Shown: piece after piece, positions 52,754-61,280 of the stretch | Position numbering within the stretch: position 1 is the first letter of the stretch | Layout of the letters: each line of letters begins with the position of its first letter | NCBI GenBank assembly: GCA_017461565.1 | Contig: JAFTXQ010000011.1 | Coordinates: 186,001-250,000, forward strand | Direction of reading: 5' to 3' | Source of the DNA: Oscillospiraceae bacterium | GTDB lineage: Bacteria > Bacillota > Clostridia > Oscillospirales > Ruminococcaceae | Length of the DNA: 64,000 nt | Translations under genes and position numbers: made by a program | Notes under the pieces: generated by a model | What the model was told of the DNA's origin: nothing | What the model saw: only the letters and a program-made list of their open reading frames with translations | Database searches by the model: none

Positions 52754-53602
52754 TCAGGTGGGAATATGTTCGATCGTGATCTTGCCAATCTTACCACCTC
52801 TGTACTCGTCAAGAAGTGTTGCGGCAGCACGCTCTGTGTCAGGCTCGCCGCCCGATACCAGCATTCCACGTGCCTTTGCTATCTCTGTCAGGACATCACC
52901 CTCACCCGCTATCTTGTAGCGAGCCTTGATGAGTGCGGGATACTCCTGTAAAAGGAACTCTCCCAGCGCCCTTGCAAGCGCCTCCACATCCATGACATCG
53001 TCTTTTATTGCGCCCGTGAACGCAAGCCTTTGCGCTGCGATCTGGTCATCAAATTTCGGCCAGAGTATACCGGGCATATCAAGCAGCTCCACGTCCTTGT
53101 CGATAGACACCCACTGCTTTCCACGGGTGACGCCGGGACGGTCGCCTACCTTTGTCTTTTTCGTTTTTGCCATTCTGTTTATGAATGAGCTTTTTCCCAC
53201 GTTGGGGATACCGACCACCATCAGTCGTAATGCCTTGCCTACCATTCCACGCTTTTTGCGGCGCTCGATAAGCTCTGAAAGCAACATCTTAACCGAAGGC
53301 AGGAAGCGGTTTATTCCCTTGCCGCTGCGGCAGTCGCAGACGATGACCATTATTCCCTGCTTCTCGTAATGACGCTTCCATACACTTGTGGCATTGTCGT
53401 CAGCGTAGTCGCATTTATTCATTATCATGATGCGTGGCTTATCCTTGACAAGCTCATCCAGGATAGGATTTCTGCTTGACTCGGGTATGCGCGCGTCTGT
53501 GATCTCCACAACGGCGTCTACCATCTTAAGATCCGCTTCTATAAGGCGGCGGGTCTTGGTCATGTGCCCCGGGAACCACTGGATATTGCCTACTTCACTC
53601 AT
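52754..53602 (-). CDS. rbgA: Ribosome biogenesis GTPase RbgA (YlqF)
   Basis: This 282-residue circularly permuted GTPase opens I-Q-W-F-P-G-H-M-T-K and has N-K-C-D (G4) before G-I-P-N-V-G-K-S-S (G1). D-M-P-G (G3) follows, plus a C-terminal RNA-binding domain. It assists late 50S assembly. It overlaps lepB by four bases, as in many Bacillota. Confidence 0.95.
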   Translation of the reverse strand: MSEVGNIQWFPGHMTKTRRLIEADLKMVDAVVEITDARIPESSRNPILDELVKDKPRIMIMNKCDYADDNATSVWKRHYEKQGIMVIVCDCRSGKGINRFLPSVKMLLSELIERRKKRGMVGKALRLMVVGIPNVGKSSFINRMAKTKKTKVGDRPGVTRGKQWVSIDKDVELLDMPGILWPKFDDQIAAQRLAFTGAIKDDVMDVEALARALGEFLLQEYPALIKARYKIAGEGDVLTEIAKARGMLVSGGEPDTERAAATLLDEYRGGKIGKITIEHIPT

Positions 53603-54219
53603 AATAGACCCATTTTATCAAAGGGTGCAAAGCGGAATATCGCTTTACCCATAATCAGATCTGTATCAACCATGCCGACACGGAAATCCCTGCTGTCAGT
53701 GGAATTGTTGCGGTTGTCGCCCATAACGAAGACATAACCCTCGGGGACAACATAATCCGTACCACTGACACGATTTTCTGGTCTGAGCGTTGGCTCAAGG
53801 ATATAATCCTCCTTGATAGCCTCGCCATTAAGATAAACGATGCCGTTCTCGAAATCAAACCTGATAGTATCTCCCTCAACTGCGATAACACGCTTTATGA
53901 TAGGCTCACCGTAAAGGGAGTTGACAGTAGGACGGAGCCTGTCTGCCTGTATCACGACGATATCTCCACGGGAAGGTGTATAGAACAGATTTGTTGCAAT
54001 AACACGATCCTTATCGAGAAGTGTGTTCATCATCGACTCGCCGTCTACCGTTATGGATCTGAACACGAAAAGGTTCAGCAGCAGCATAAACAGCACTGCA
54101 AACACAAGGCTTGCGACCCAGTCATAGGCATCGGCAAACGGCTTTTTAGGCTCAGCTGACGTCTTTTCACCTGCGCTGTCGGCTTCTGCGATCATATCGA
54201 AATCTTTGTTTTCGGGCAT
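53599..54219 (-). CDS. lepB: Signal peptidase I
   Basis: This 206-residue protein has one membrane helix (about 35-55). The catalytic Ser62 lies in G-E-S-M-M-N-T-L, Lys109 in P-I-I-K-R-V-I-A, and the G-D-N-R-N-N-S-x-D-S-R motif follows. The acidic N-terminal cytoplasmic extension (1-30) is longer than in Bacillus. It cleaves exported proteins outside the membrane. It lies between rplS and rbgA. Confidence 0.95.
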   Translation of the reverse strand: MPENKDFDMIAEADSAGEKTSAEPKKPFADAYDWVASLVFAVLFMLLLNLFVFRSITVDGESMMNTLLDKDRVIATNLFYTPSRGDIVVIQADRLRPTVNSLYGEPIIKRVIAVEGDTIRFDFENGIVYLNGEAIKEDYILEPTLRPENRVSGTDYVVPEGYVFVMGDNRNNSTDSRDFRVGMVDTDLIMGKAIFRFAPFDKMGLL

Positions 54220-54314
54220 AGTACAAATCTCTTTCTCATCTTATCCCAGCTTCAGCCCCGCCGAAAGCGGGGCTTTGTAGCTTGGATGGGGGTGTTTAAG
54301 CCGCTGTCAGCGGA

Positions 54315-54656
54315 TTAAACCTTGGACTTAACCTTGGCAGCCTTACCAACTCTGTCTCTGAGGTAGTACAGCTTAGCTCTGCGAACCTTACCGTGTCTGA
54401 TAACCTCAACCTTTTCAACAGAGGGGCAGTGGAGAGGGAATACTCTCTCAACGCCGCAGCCGTGAGCTACACGTCTTACTGTGAAGGTCTCGTTGATGCC
54501 GCCGTGCTTCTTAGCGATAACAGTACCCTCGAATACCTGGATACGGAACTTATCGCCCTCCTTGATCTTTACGCCAACCTTTACCAGGTCGCCGACCTCA
54601 ACTACGGGGGCCTCTGCCTTCATGCTGCTCTGTTCGATGATCTTTAATGCGTCCAT
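54315..54656 (-). CDS. rplS: 50S ribosomal protein L19
   Basis: This 113-residue protein has [27 protein letters not shown] and R-R-A-K-L-Y-Y-L-R, the complete L19 pattern. AGGAGG precedes the start. It leads the lepB-rbgA-rnhB-yraN cluster. Confidence 0.97.
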   Translation of the reverse strand: MDALKIIEQSSMKAEAPVVEVGDLVKVGVKIKEGDKFRIQVFEGTVIAKKHGGINETFTVRRVAHGCGVERVFPLHCPSVEKVEVIRHGKVRRAKLYYLRDRVGKAAKVKSKV

Positions 54657-54842
54657 TTTTTCCTCCTAGACTTTTCGGATATTCTTGAGACCGACCTGTT
54701 CGAGCGCAAGCGCCAAGGGCTATGTAACCTTGATCTCAGCGGACTATCCGTTATTAATGTTTGGCTTTTTGCCTCGCATTAACTCACATTGTATGCCGAT
54801 TTTCAGCAAATGGGCATAGCAACGGATACTAAATGCTTTTCT
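54657..54842 (-). promoter_or_regulatory. L19 leader region with multi-stem structure
   Basis: The 5' leader on the minus strand contains nested complements: CGGATA with TATCCG, TGAGA with TCTCA, and CAAGG with CCTTG. They lie between about 54670 and 54755. Bacillota have a known L19 leader family; this may be a member, but I could not match its consensus. Confidence 0.5.
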
Positions 54843-54871
54843 ATTATACCACTTCTATTGAAAAAAATCAA
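54843..54871 (-). promoter_or_regulatory. Sigma-A-type promoter of rplS
   Basis: On the minus strand TTGATT (54866-54871), 17 bases, TATAAT (54843-54848). Confidence 0.75.
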
Positions 54872-54903
54872 GTGTTTTTTCTCGATATTTCATACAAATT
54901 TAC

Positions 54904-55983
54904 CTAAAACGTAAGATTTGTTATGTATAAATCGTCAAAATCCTCGCTGAGAGCCTCTGTTATATCCTCGGCCGACATGATGAGCGTTTCAAGCTCCTCC
55001 CTGAAGCTTTCATCCTCAAGGCAGCGTATCACGCCCTGAATCGATGCGCCGACGCCGAAATGCGCCTTTTCTGCCACAACTTCTGGGAACACCGAAAGCT
55101 GTGTCAGACGTTCCATTCCGTTTGAGAAGAACACCTCGCCCGTGAGATACAGCTTCTCGGGCATACCATATTTATTAAAAATGCTTTGCAGCGCCGCAGC
55201 TGCTCCTGCCTTGTCAGACTGCACCTTACGGACATCGCTCTGTGAGATGAAATAATCCTCGCCTATGAAGAACATATCCCTGTCTGTCATGATACCATCG
55301 TTGTCAAGCACACCTGAGCCGAGCATCAACGTCACCGCATCCAGTGCCGCCGAAGGAGCTATTCCGCAACTGTCCTCATCTCCGATAACACTGTAACAAA
55401 GCGTGCCGTACTCGTCACGGTTCACCTGATCAATAGCGCCGAACTCCGCAGCCATTCCGCTTTCAAGTCCGCTGCCGTCAAAAGCCCCCGACAATCTGAA
55501 CGAAGCAAGGCAAAGCCTGCCGCCTGTAAAATATCCGATATTGAGCGTGCTTCCAAGCTCTGCCGCCATCACGCCCTCGGAGAATGGGACAGTAGCAAGG
55601 AACGAGGAAAATCTTCCGTCCGCATAAGCGCTGACGAACGGTATCACATCGACCTTTGTATCAGGTCGCAGAAACATATCCGTAGGGTCAAGCTGCTCCT
55701 CCAGCGCACCCGAAATATCAATAGGCGCACAGCAACCTATGCTTCGCACAGCCGCCGCAGGAATATTATGCTCTCTTGCTGACAAGAAAACAAGCTTTGC
55801 AAGCGCAGCAGCGGCATTCTCACAATCCGTCTCCTGGCCTGCCGCTATCGACTTTGCAATCCTGCGCTTAAGGGAGAGGTCGTAAAACACGACGCTTATC
55901 ATCTTCGGAGTTATATCGCAGGCTACTGCGACATTCATGCTGAACTCTTCACGGTATTTTTCATGGTGAATATATGGCGTCAT
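54904..55983 (-). CDS. ASKHA-type protein resembling RACE (DUF4445) activators
   Basis: This 359-residue protein has an ASKHA ATPase outline. V-A-C-D-I-T lies near the start, A-E-L-G-S-T-L-N-I-G-Y-F in the middle, and G-M-A-A-E-F-G-A-I-D-Q-V with Q-S-D-V-R-K-V-Q-S-D-K-A-G-A-A-A-A-L in the last third. The latter two blocks match the C-terminal domain of reductive activators of corrinoid proteins. The family's usual N-terminal 2Fe-2S ferredoxin domain is missing, and no corrinoid or methyltransferase gene is near. AAGGAG precedes ATG 55983. The true role is unknown. Confidence 0.7.
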   Translation of the reverse strand: MTPYIHHEKYREEFSMNVAVACDITPKMISVVFYDLSLKRRIAKSIAAGQETDCENAAAALAKLVFLSAREHNIPAAAVRSIGCCAPIDISGALEEQLDPTDMFLRPDTKVDVIPFVSAYADGRFSSFLATVPFSEGVMAAELGSTLNIGYFTGGRLCLASFRLSGAFDGSGLESGMAAEFGAIDQVNRDEYGTLCYSVIGDEDSCGIAPSAALDAVTLMLGSGVLDNDGIMTDRDMFFIGEDYFISQSDVRKVQSDKAGAAAALQSIFNKYGMPEKLYLTGEVFFSNGMERLTQLSVFPEVVAEKAHFGVGASIQGVIRCLEDESFREELETLIMSAEDITEALSEDFDDLYITNLTF

Positions 55984-56024
55984 TACAGGTACTCCTTGTA
56001 TTAAGGTTTTATATAGTATGATCT

Positions 56025-56263
56025 ATCGCAGAGCGTAGCTCTGAAAACGGCGACAGCCGTTGTCTGCAAAGCAGACCTTTCTGCCGTTCAATAAATTCGG
56101 CGCAAAAGCGGAGCTTTTGGAACAAGCCGAATTATTATACCAAGAAAGCAAACACGAAGTGTTTGTAAACGGCGACAGCCGTTGTCTGCAAAGCAGACCT
56201 TTCTGCCGTTCAATAAATTCGGCGCAAAAGCGATAGCTTTTGGAACAAGTCGAATTTATTATA
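56025..56263. repeat. Tandem repeat of short hairpins
   Basis: A unit of about 95 bases (56045-56139) is repeated at 56167-56263 with few changes. Each unit contains small perfect hairpins with 3-4 base loops: CGGC-gaca-GCCG, GTCTGC-aaa-GCAGAC and CAAAAGC-gga-GCTTTTG (gata in copy 2). Further ones, AGAGC-gta-GCTCT before and AAACAC-gaa-GTGTTT between, complete the array. This fills most of the 394-base gap before pyrB. Confidence 0.85.
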
Positions 56264-56314
56264 ACATATTTTTGCAGGAATTTGAACACTTTAGAAATAA
56301 ATTTACAAAACTCC

Positions 56315-56343
56315 TTGAAAAGCGACATAGGTTTTGGTATAAT
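56315..56343 (+). promoter_or_regulatory. Sigma-A-type promoter of pyrB
   Basis: TTGAAA (56315-56320), 17 bases, TATAAT (56338-56343); the leader is only about 28 bases. Confidence 0.75.
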
Positions 56344-56377
56344 AATATGTAGTTTTAATATAAGAAAGGTGAGCAGC

Positions 56378-57460
56378 TTGAACCAGAAATACAATCATCT
56401 TATCGATACGGAGGATTACTCCGTACATCAGTGGAACTCGATGGTGCGCCTTGCGCAGGACATCATGCGCCGCCCCGAAAGCTATGCGGACAAATGCCGT
56501 GGAAAGATAATGGCGACCCTCTTTTACGAGCCATCCACAAGAACACAGATGAGCTTCCAGACAGCTATGATACGCCTCGGCGGAAGCATCATCGGCTTCG
56601 ATAACCCAGGAAACTCCTCCGTGGCAAAGGGTGAAAACCTCAAGGATACTATAAAGATCGTCAGCAACTATGCGGACATCCTTGTTATGCGACACTCGCA
56701 GGAAGGCTCTGCAAAGGCTGCGGCGCTCAACGCCGAGTGCCCCGTAATAAACGCAGGCGACGGAGGTCATCTCCATCCCACACAGACTCTTACCGACCTT
56801 CTTACACTGAAGAACGAGATAGGAAGGCTGGACAACCTCACGATAGGACTTTGCGGCGACCTTAAAAACGGTCGTACCGTACACTCGCTTGTAAAGACCC
56901 TCTCATGCTATCCCAACAACAGATTTATACTGATCTCTACGCCGCACCTTGCACTACCATCATATATAAAAGATATACTTTCCGCAAGAGGCTGCGAATT
57001 CCGTGAGGCAGCCACCATCGAAGAAGCTATCGGCGAGGTGGATATGCTTTATATGACAAGAATACAGCGTGAACGCTTCGACAGCGCAGAGGAATACGAA
57101 AAGCAAAAGGACGTCTACCGACTTACGAAGAAGAAAATGTCCCTCGCAAAAAGCGACATGATCGTAATGCATCCCCTGCCCCGTGTTAACGAGATCGACA
57201 TTGAAGTGGACGATGATCCTCGTGCCGCATATTTCAGGCAGGCAAACTGCGGAATGTACGTCAGAATGGCGCTTATCCTCTCAACGCTCAATAACGAGCT
57301 CAAGCCAAATCCCCTGCTCTCCGGAACACTGCACAACGACGTTTGCTGCTGCAATCCCAAATGCGTGACACGCACCGAGCATTATCTGCCGCACAGCTAC
57401 AAGAAATTCGGAGATCTCCTCATCTGCGAATACTGCGACGAGCGTCAGCTCATGAGATAA
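56378..57460 (+). CDS. pyrB: Aspartate carbamoyltransferase with C-terminal PyrI-like zinc domain
   Basis: This 360-residue protein has the carbamoyl-phosphate site F-Y-E-P-S-T-R-T, G-D-G-G-H-L-H-P-T-Q and H-P-L-P-R-V (aspartate loop). The catalytic chain normally ends near residue 310. Here about 45 residues follow, with C-N-P-K-C and C-E-Y-C, the four-cysteine zinc pattern of the regulatory chain PyrI. TTG 56378 is taken as the start, because AAAGGTGA lies 6 bases before it and no ATG fits. No separate pyrI is visible in the window. The enzyme makes carbamoyl aspartate for pyrimidines. Confidence 0.92.
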   Translation: MNQKYNHLIDTEDYSVHQWNSMVRLAQDIMRRPESYADKCRGKIMATLFYEPSTRTQMSFQTAMIRLGGSIIGFDNPGNSSVAKGENLKDTIKIVSNYADILVMRHSQEGSAKAAALNAECPVINAGDGGHLHPTQTLTDLLTLKNEIGRLDNLTIGLCGDLKNGRTVHSLVKTLSCYPNNRFILISTPHLALPSYIKDILSARGCEFREAATIEEAIGEVDMLYMTRIQRERFDSAEEYEKQKDVYRLTKKKMSLAKSDMIVMHPLPRVNEIDIEVDDDPRAAYFRQANCGMYVRMALILSTLNNELKPNPLLSGTLHNDVCCCNPKCVTRTEHYLPHSYKKFGDLLICEYCDERQLMR

Positions 57461-57465
57461 CATGA

Positions 57466-57500
57466 CCCCGTGGATCAATGGTCCACGGGGCTTTCAAATT
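57466..57500 (+). terminator. Terminator after pyrB
   Basis: CCCCGTGGA (57466-57474) pairs with 57482-57490, followed by a T-rich stretch. Confidence 0.85.
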
Positions 57501-57584
57501 TATTAAACTATTCCGCTGATGCTTTGCCGCAGATCTGATAGATGATAAGTTTCAAAGCACAGCCGCACCTGAGCGCCTCGTTCC

Positions 57585-58223
57585 TCACGCCTGATCTCTG
57601 ACAGGAGCTGCCGAGCGCAGCGTGAGGTATCTGGCGATGAATGACAGCATCTGCTGCTGCAACAGCCTGCTTTCCTGATCGGGAAAGAACACCGAAAGGC
57701 TCTGCGCCTGCCCTTTTATAGTGGCGGCACGATATGCGTCGCTATGACGGCGGCGAAGCCTGCAAAGCTCCTCATAACGGTAGTCTGCCGCTTGCTTAGA
57801 GATACCGCACAGCCGTGCGATCTCAGCCGCCGAAGAAACTCCGCAGAAATGTAGTACCGACAGCGGTGCAAGCAACTGAGCCGCAAGTCTGTCTGCCTCG
57901 TTCTCCGTCTGCCCCGAATACTCCTGATGTACGCCACTGACATGACCAAGCAAAACATGTGCAAGCTCATGTGCAAGAGTCCAGCGGCGACGCCTTTTTC
58001 CACACGCCTTTTCGTTGATGGCACAGACATACCTTCCCTCGGCCATGAAACTGAAGCCATAAGGGCTGATTCTGCGGTATATCTCCGCAATGTCAATATT
58101 GTAACACTCCGCACAGCTCTCATAATCAACTATCTTGATATCGTTGCTCTCCGCAATCCTTTTAAGGTCAACGGGGAGCGTTGTTATGCCTGCATTCAGC
58201 AATATCTTTGCTGCATTCATCAT
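57585..58223 (-). CDS. ImmA/IrrE-family metalloprotease
   Basis: This 212-residue protein has the zinc protease motif H-E-L-A-H (His85, Glu86, His89) and the later N-E-A-D-R-L-A-A third-ligand segment. ImmA-type enzymes cleave or relieve XRE repressors. It overlaps the XRE regulator gene by four bases, the usual pairing in mobile elements and prophages. No phage structural genes are near. Confidence 0.92.
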   Translation of the reverse strand: MMNAAKILLNAGITTLPVDLKRIAESNDIKIVDYESCAECYNIDIAEIYRRISPYGFSFMAEGRYVCAINEKACGKRRRRWTLAHELAHVLLGHVSGVHQEYSGQTENEADRLAAQLLAPLSVLHFCGVSSAAEIARLCGISKQAADYRYEELCRLRRRHSDAYRAATIKGQAQSLSVFFPDQESRLLQQQMLSFIARYLTLRSAAPVRDQA

Positions 58224-58642
58224 CTTCCTCCGTCATAATCAGGCATATCCAATATACTGCGTGCGCCCTCACGCCTTTTTAGCGTTATCCTGCGTGGTGC
58301 GCCTCCGTTTCTTGCGGCTATCATCATTTCCTCCTCGTGGCAGCGGCGGTATTCCAACTCTGTGCAGGTCTCAACAAGCTCCTTACCGTGACCGTCAAGC
58401 GCACGATACTGCATAAGCAGCTGTTCTTCCTCGCCGCTTACAGTGAAATAATCGGCAAACAGCTCGTTAGGCTGACAGCTCAGCGCCTCAAAAAGGCGGT
58501 ACAGCACCTCTTCTCGGGGATGGCTGACATCACGCTCGTAGTTACCTACCGCAGAGGGCGTCACACCTATTTTCGCAGCCAGCTGCTCCTGTGTTATGCA
58601 GGCACGCTCCCTCAACGTCCTTATTCTTTTTCCTATTCCCAT
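58220..58642 (-). CDS. XRE-family helix-turn-helix regulator
   Basis: This 140-residue protein has a Cro/CI-type helix-turn-helix in residues 6-60 (R-I-R-T-L-R-E-R, I-T-Q-E-Q-L-A-A-K-I-G-V-T-P-S-A-V-G-N-Y-E). A Glu-rich C-terminal half follows. It is probably the substrate and repressor partner of the ImmA-type protease directly downstream. Start 58642 has AGGAGG. It overlaps the sigma-like gene by 101 bases in another frame. Confidence 0.92.
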   Translation of the reverse strand: MGIGKRIRTLRERACITQEQLAAKIGVTPSAVGNYERDVSHPREEVLYRLFEALSCQPNELFADYFTVSGEEEQLLMQYRALDGHGKELVETCTELEYRRCHEEEMMIAARNGGAPRRITLKRREGARSILDMPDYDGGR

Positions 58643-59039
58643 AATTCCTCCTGTCAAATGAAGCTCCAAATCGATCTTTCAGCTTGTCCAGTGCGCTTTT
58701 ACGCAGAAGATATACCCTGCGGTCGCTCATGTACATCTTGTCCGCTATCTGCTCCCACGTCATCGCCAGGATAAAATAGCGCTCTATCACGCCACGCTCT
58801 TCTCCGCTCAGCACGCTTATGTATTCCAGCGCCTGAAGCTTTGCGTCCACCGTGCGGTCTATATGAGCATTTATCTCCCGTTCCAGCACCGACAGCTTTT
58901 CAAGTATGCTCTCGGAATACGCCGAGCTTTCCCTTGCCCTTGCAGCTATACGGTGCAGTCTTTCAATATGGTCAAGCTGTGCCGCTACCTCAAGCTCATA
59001 ACATCTGGCACGCTCCAGCACAGCCATAACATCAGCCAT
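58542..59039 (-). CDS. Sigma-70 region 4-like protein
   Basis: This 165-residue protein has a long N-terminal helical region (1-85, probably coiled coil). A sigma region 4-like helix-turn-helix follows (L-S-G-E-E-R-G-V-I-E-R-Y-F, then T-W-E-Q-I-A-D-K-M-Y-M-S-D-R-R-V-Y). This is the ArpU/DUF1492 type common in prophages as late-gene regulators. The start at 59039 has GGAAGGAG. The last 40 residues run 101 bases into the XRE gene and look like out-of-frame sequence, so the original stop may have been lost. Confidence 0.75.
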   Translation of the reverse strand: MADVMAVLERARCYELEVAAQLDHIERLHRIAARARESSAYSESILEKLSVLEREINAHIDRTVDAKLQALEYISVLSGEERGVIERYFILAMTWEQIADKMYMSDRRVYLLRKSALDKLKDRFGASFDRRNYGNRKKNKDVEGACLHNTGAAGCENRCDALCGR

Positions 59040-59175
59040 ATCACCACTCCTTCCATTATCGTTCACACAGTTTGTTTTTATATGAACATTTTAGCAAAGA
59101 AACTTGTATTTGTCAAGAGGTAATCCGATATTTTGCAGTTTTTTGCAGAATTTTTTATTTTTTTTGAAAAAACAC

Positions 59176-59223
59176 TTGACAAAAATGTGTATAGGTGATA
59201 TATTGTATATATCGGATATACAC
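59176..59223 (+). promoter_or_regulatory. Promoter and palindromic operator of the ABC operon
   Basis: TTGACA (59176-59181), 17 bases, TATATT (59199-59204). GTGTATA near 59187 and TATACAC near 59217 form an inverted repeat across the -10 region, fitting self-repression by the GntR/YtrA-type protein. Confidence 0.65.
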
Positions 59224-59265
59224 ATTAAGCACAAACACCACTTTCCAAACCGAAACGAGGTACCT

Positions 59266-59637
59266 ATGAATATTATTATAACCAACTCCGCAGGTACGCC
59301 GATCTACGAGCAGATAGCCTCGCAGATAAAGGCGCAGATAATGGGCGGACAGCTTAAAGAGGGGGATGCGCTGCCATCGATGCGAAACCTTGCGCAGGAC
59401 CTGCGTGTCAGCGTAATAACCACCAAGCGTGCATACGAGATACTTGAGACCGAGGGAATGATAGAGTCTTTCACGGGCAAGGGAAGCTTTGTAGCGGCAC
59501 AGAATCCCGAGCTTCTGCGTGAACAGAACCTGCGTGAGATAGAAAAGCACCTTATCGCCGCCGCTGACATTGCAAAGCGCAGCAGGATACCGCTCTCCGA
59601 CGTCGCCGAGATGCTCTCTCTCGTGTTTGAGGAATAA
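59266..59637 (+). CDS. GntR-family (YtrA subfamily) regulator
   Basis: This 123-residue protein has a GntR winged helix (P-I-Y-E-Q-I-A-S-Q-I-K, L-P-S-M-R-N-L-A, then V-S-V-I-T-T-K-R-A-Y-E-x-L) and only a short dimerisation tail. That is the YtrA type, which controls adjacent ABC transporters. Start 59266 has GAGGT. It leads the operon with the ABC genes at 59718-61960. Confidence 0.93.
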   Translation: MNIIITNSAGTPIYEQIASQIKAQIMGGQLKEGDALPSMRNLAQDLRVSVITTKRAYEILETEGMIESFTGKGSFVAAQNPELLREQNLREIEKHLIAAADIAKRSRIPLSDVAEMLSLVFEE

Positions 59638-59717
59638 ACATCCGCATAACAAAGCGGAGAGCTTTAATTTGTTATTTCTATATTTTATATAATTTGTAAA
59701 TTTACGGAGGAATTATT

Positions 59718-60560
59718 ATGGAAAACTGTATCGAGATCAAGGGCTTAAACAAGAAATATCCCCAGTTCGCACTTAAGGACGTAAACCTCACTGTTCCCGC
59801 AGGAAGCGTTATGGGCTTCATAGGTGAGAACGGCGCAGGTAAAAGCACCACCATCAAGGCGATCCTCGGGCTTATGAAGGCTGACAGCGGCGAGATAACC
59901 GTACTCGGCGACAAGGCTCCCGACCTCAGGGTTGAGACTAAAGAGCAGATAGGCGTTGTGTTCGACGGACTTGCGTTCCCTCCCGCACTGAACGCTGTGA
60001 AGCTCGACAAGGTGATGTCGGGCATCTACAAGACCTGGAGCAGCGAGACCTTCTTCGGCTACATAAACCGCTTCGGTCTGCCGCTCAAAAAGAAATTCAA
60101 GACCTTTTCCCGTGGCATGGAGATGAGACTTTCCATCGCAACCGCACTGTCCCACAACCCCTCCCTGCTGGTTCTCGACGAGCCTACAAGCGGACTTGAC
60201 CCTGTTATGAGAAGCGAGATACTGGATATCTTCCTTGAGTTCATGCAGGACGAAACGCACTCCATACTGCTCTCCACCCACATCACGAGCGACCTTGAGC
60301 ATATCGCAGACTACATCACATTTATCCACAAGGGCGAGGTCATCTTCACCGAGGAGCGCAACGAGATGCACGACAAGTACCGTGTCCTGAAATGTACTGA
60401 GGCGCAGTTTGACTCCATCGACAAGGCTGACATCATCGGCATGAGAAAGACACGCTTCAGCTGTGACGTGCTCACCACTGCGGCAGAGAAGTATCCCGAT
60501 ATCACTGCCGATATCCCCTCGATAGACGACATCATGGTATTCTACGTAAAGGAGGCGTAA
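59718..60560 (+). CDS. ABC transporter ATP-binding protein
   Basis: This 280-residue protein has Walker A G-E-N-G-A-G-K-S, a signature-like F-S-R-G-M-E-M-R-L and L-L-V-L-D-E-P-T-S-G-L-D. It is of the YtrB/antibiotic exporter type. GGAGG precedes ATG 59718. Together with the two permeases it forms an exporter of unknown cargo; such YtrA-linked systems often respond to cell-wall antibiotics. Confidence 0.94.
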   Translation: MENCIEIKGLNKKYPQFALKDVNLTVPAGSVMGFIGENGAGKSTTIKAILGLMKADSGEITVLGDKAPDLRVETKEQIGVVFDGLAFPPALNAVKLDKVMSGIYKTWSSETFFGYINRFGLPLKKKFKTFSRGMEMRLSIATALSHNPSLLVLDEPTSGLDPVMRSEILDIFLEFMQDETHSILLSTHITSDLEHIADYITFIHKGEVIFTEERNEMHDKYRVLKCTEAQFDSIDKADIIGMRKTRFSCDVLTTAAEKYPDITADIPSIDDIMVFYVKEA

Positions 60561-60563
60561 AGC

Positions 60564-61280
60564 ATGAAGGGCATCTTCTACTCCTATTTCACGCTCAACA
60601 AGTCATACTGGATAACTACCGCAAGCTTTTTTGCAGGTGTGACAGCGCTGACTATGTTGTTTGCTTCCCTGTCGAAGGAACTGGAGGCACAGGGCGACTA
60701 TACGCTTTTCGGTCTTATAGCGACTATGGCTATGCTTGTTCCATTCATACCTGCAATAATCCTGCTGGAGCCTTCGGCACGTGACCTTGAAAAGGCGATG
60801 GCAACACGCTACGCAAACCACATCCTTGCCGCAGGCGTTTCAAAGCCGCAGTTCGTGATGTGCGAGCTGATAAAAAACATCGGAGCCTGTGCTATCGGCT
60901 ACGGTCTTGGCTGCCTGACGATACTTATAACAGAGCTTGTTGCACCGCACTCCACAAGCCCCCAGCTGTACGGATTTCACCTTATTATAATTCTGCTGGC
61001 AGGTGCTGTCGAATGGATATGTATTCCGCTGACGCTTAAGATAAAAAGCTCCGAAAAGGCAGGACTTATCGTGGGCATCGCGCTTGGCGTAGGTATATGT
61101 ATCGCCTCGGGCTGCGTTTCAATAATGACCGACGGCGAGTTCTGGGGAGAGACCACCGATGTTCTCAACACCATCGTATCCCCGACAGGTCTGCTGATAG
61201 CCGCAGGCGGTGCAGCCGCAATATACGCAGTGGTATATCTTATCACGCTTAAAATGGTAAAGAGAGGTGATCTTTGTTGA
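60564..61280 (+). CDS. ABC-2 type permease
   Basis: This 238-residue protein has six membrane helices without other domains. It starts three bases after the ATPase stop, with GGAGG inside the ATPase end. It overlaps the second permease start. This is the typical membrane half of a YtrA-controlled exporter. Confidence 0.88.
   Translation: MKGIFYSYFTLNKSYWITTASFFAGVTALTMLFASLSKELEAQGDYTLFGLIATMAMLVPFIPAIILLEPSARDLEKAMATRYANHILAAGVSKPQFVMCELIKNIGACAIGYGLGCLTILITELVAPHSTSPQLYGFHLIIILLAGAVEWICIPLTLKIKSSEKAGLIVGIALGVGICIASGCVSIMTDGEFWGETTDVLNTIVSPTGLLIAAGGAAAIYAVVYLITLKMVKRGDLC

Noticed and set aside
56045-56263. CRISPR array
   Set aside because: There are only two long units with internal hairpins, no short regular repeats with unique spacers, and no cas genes.
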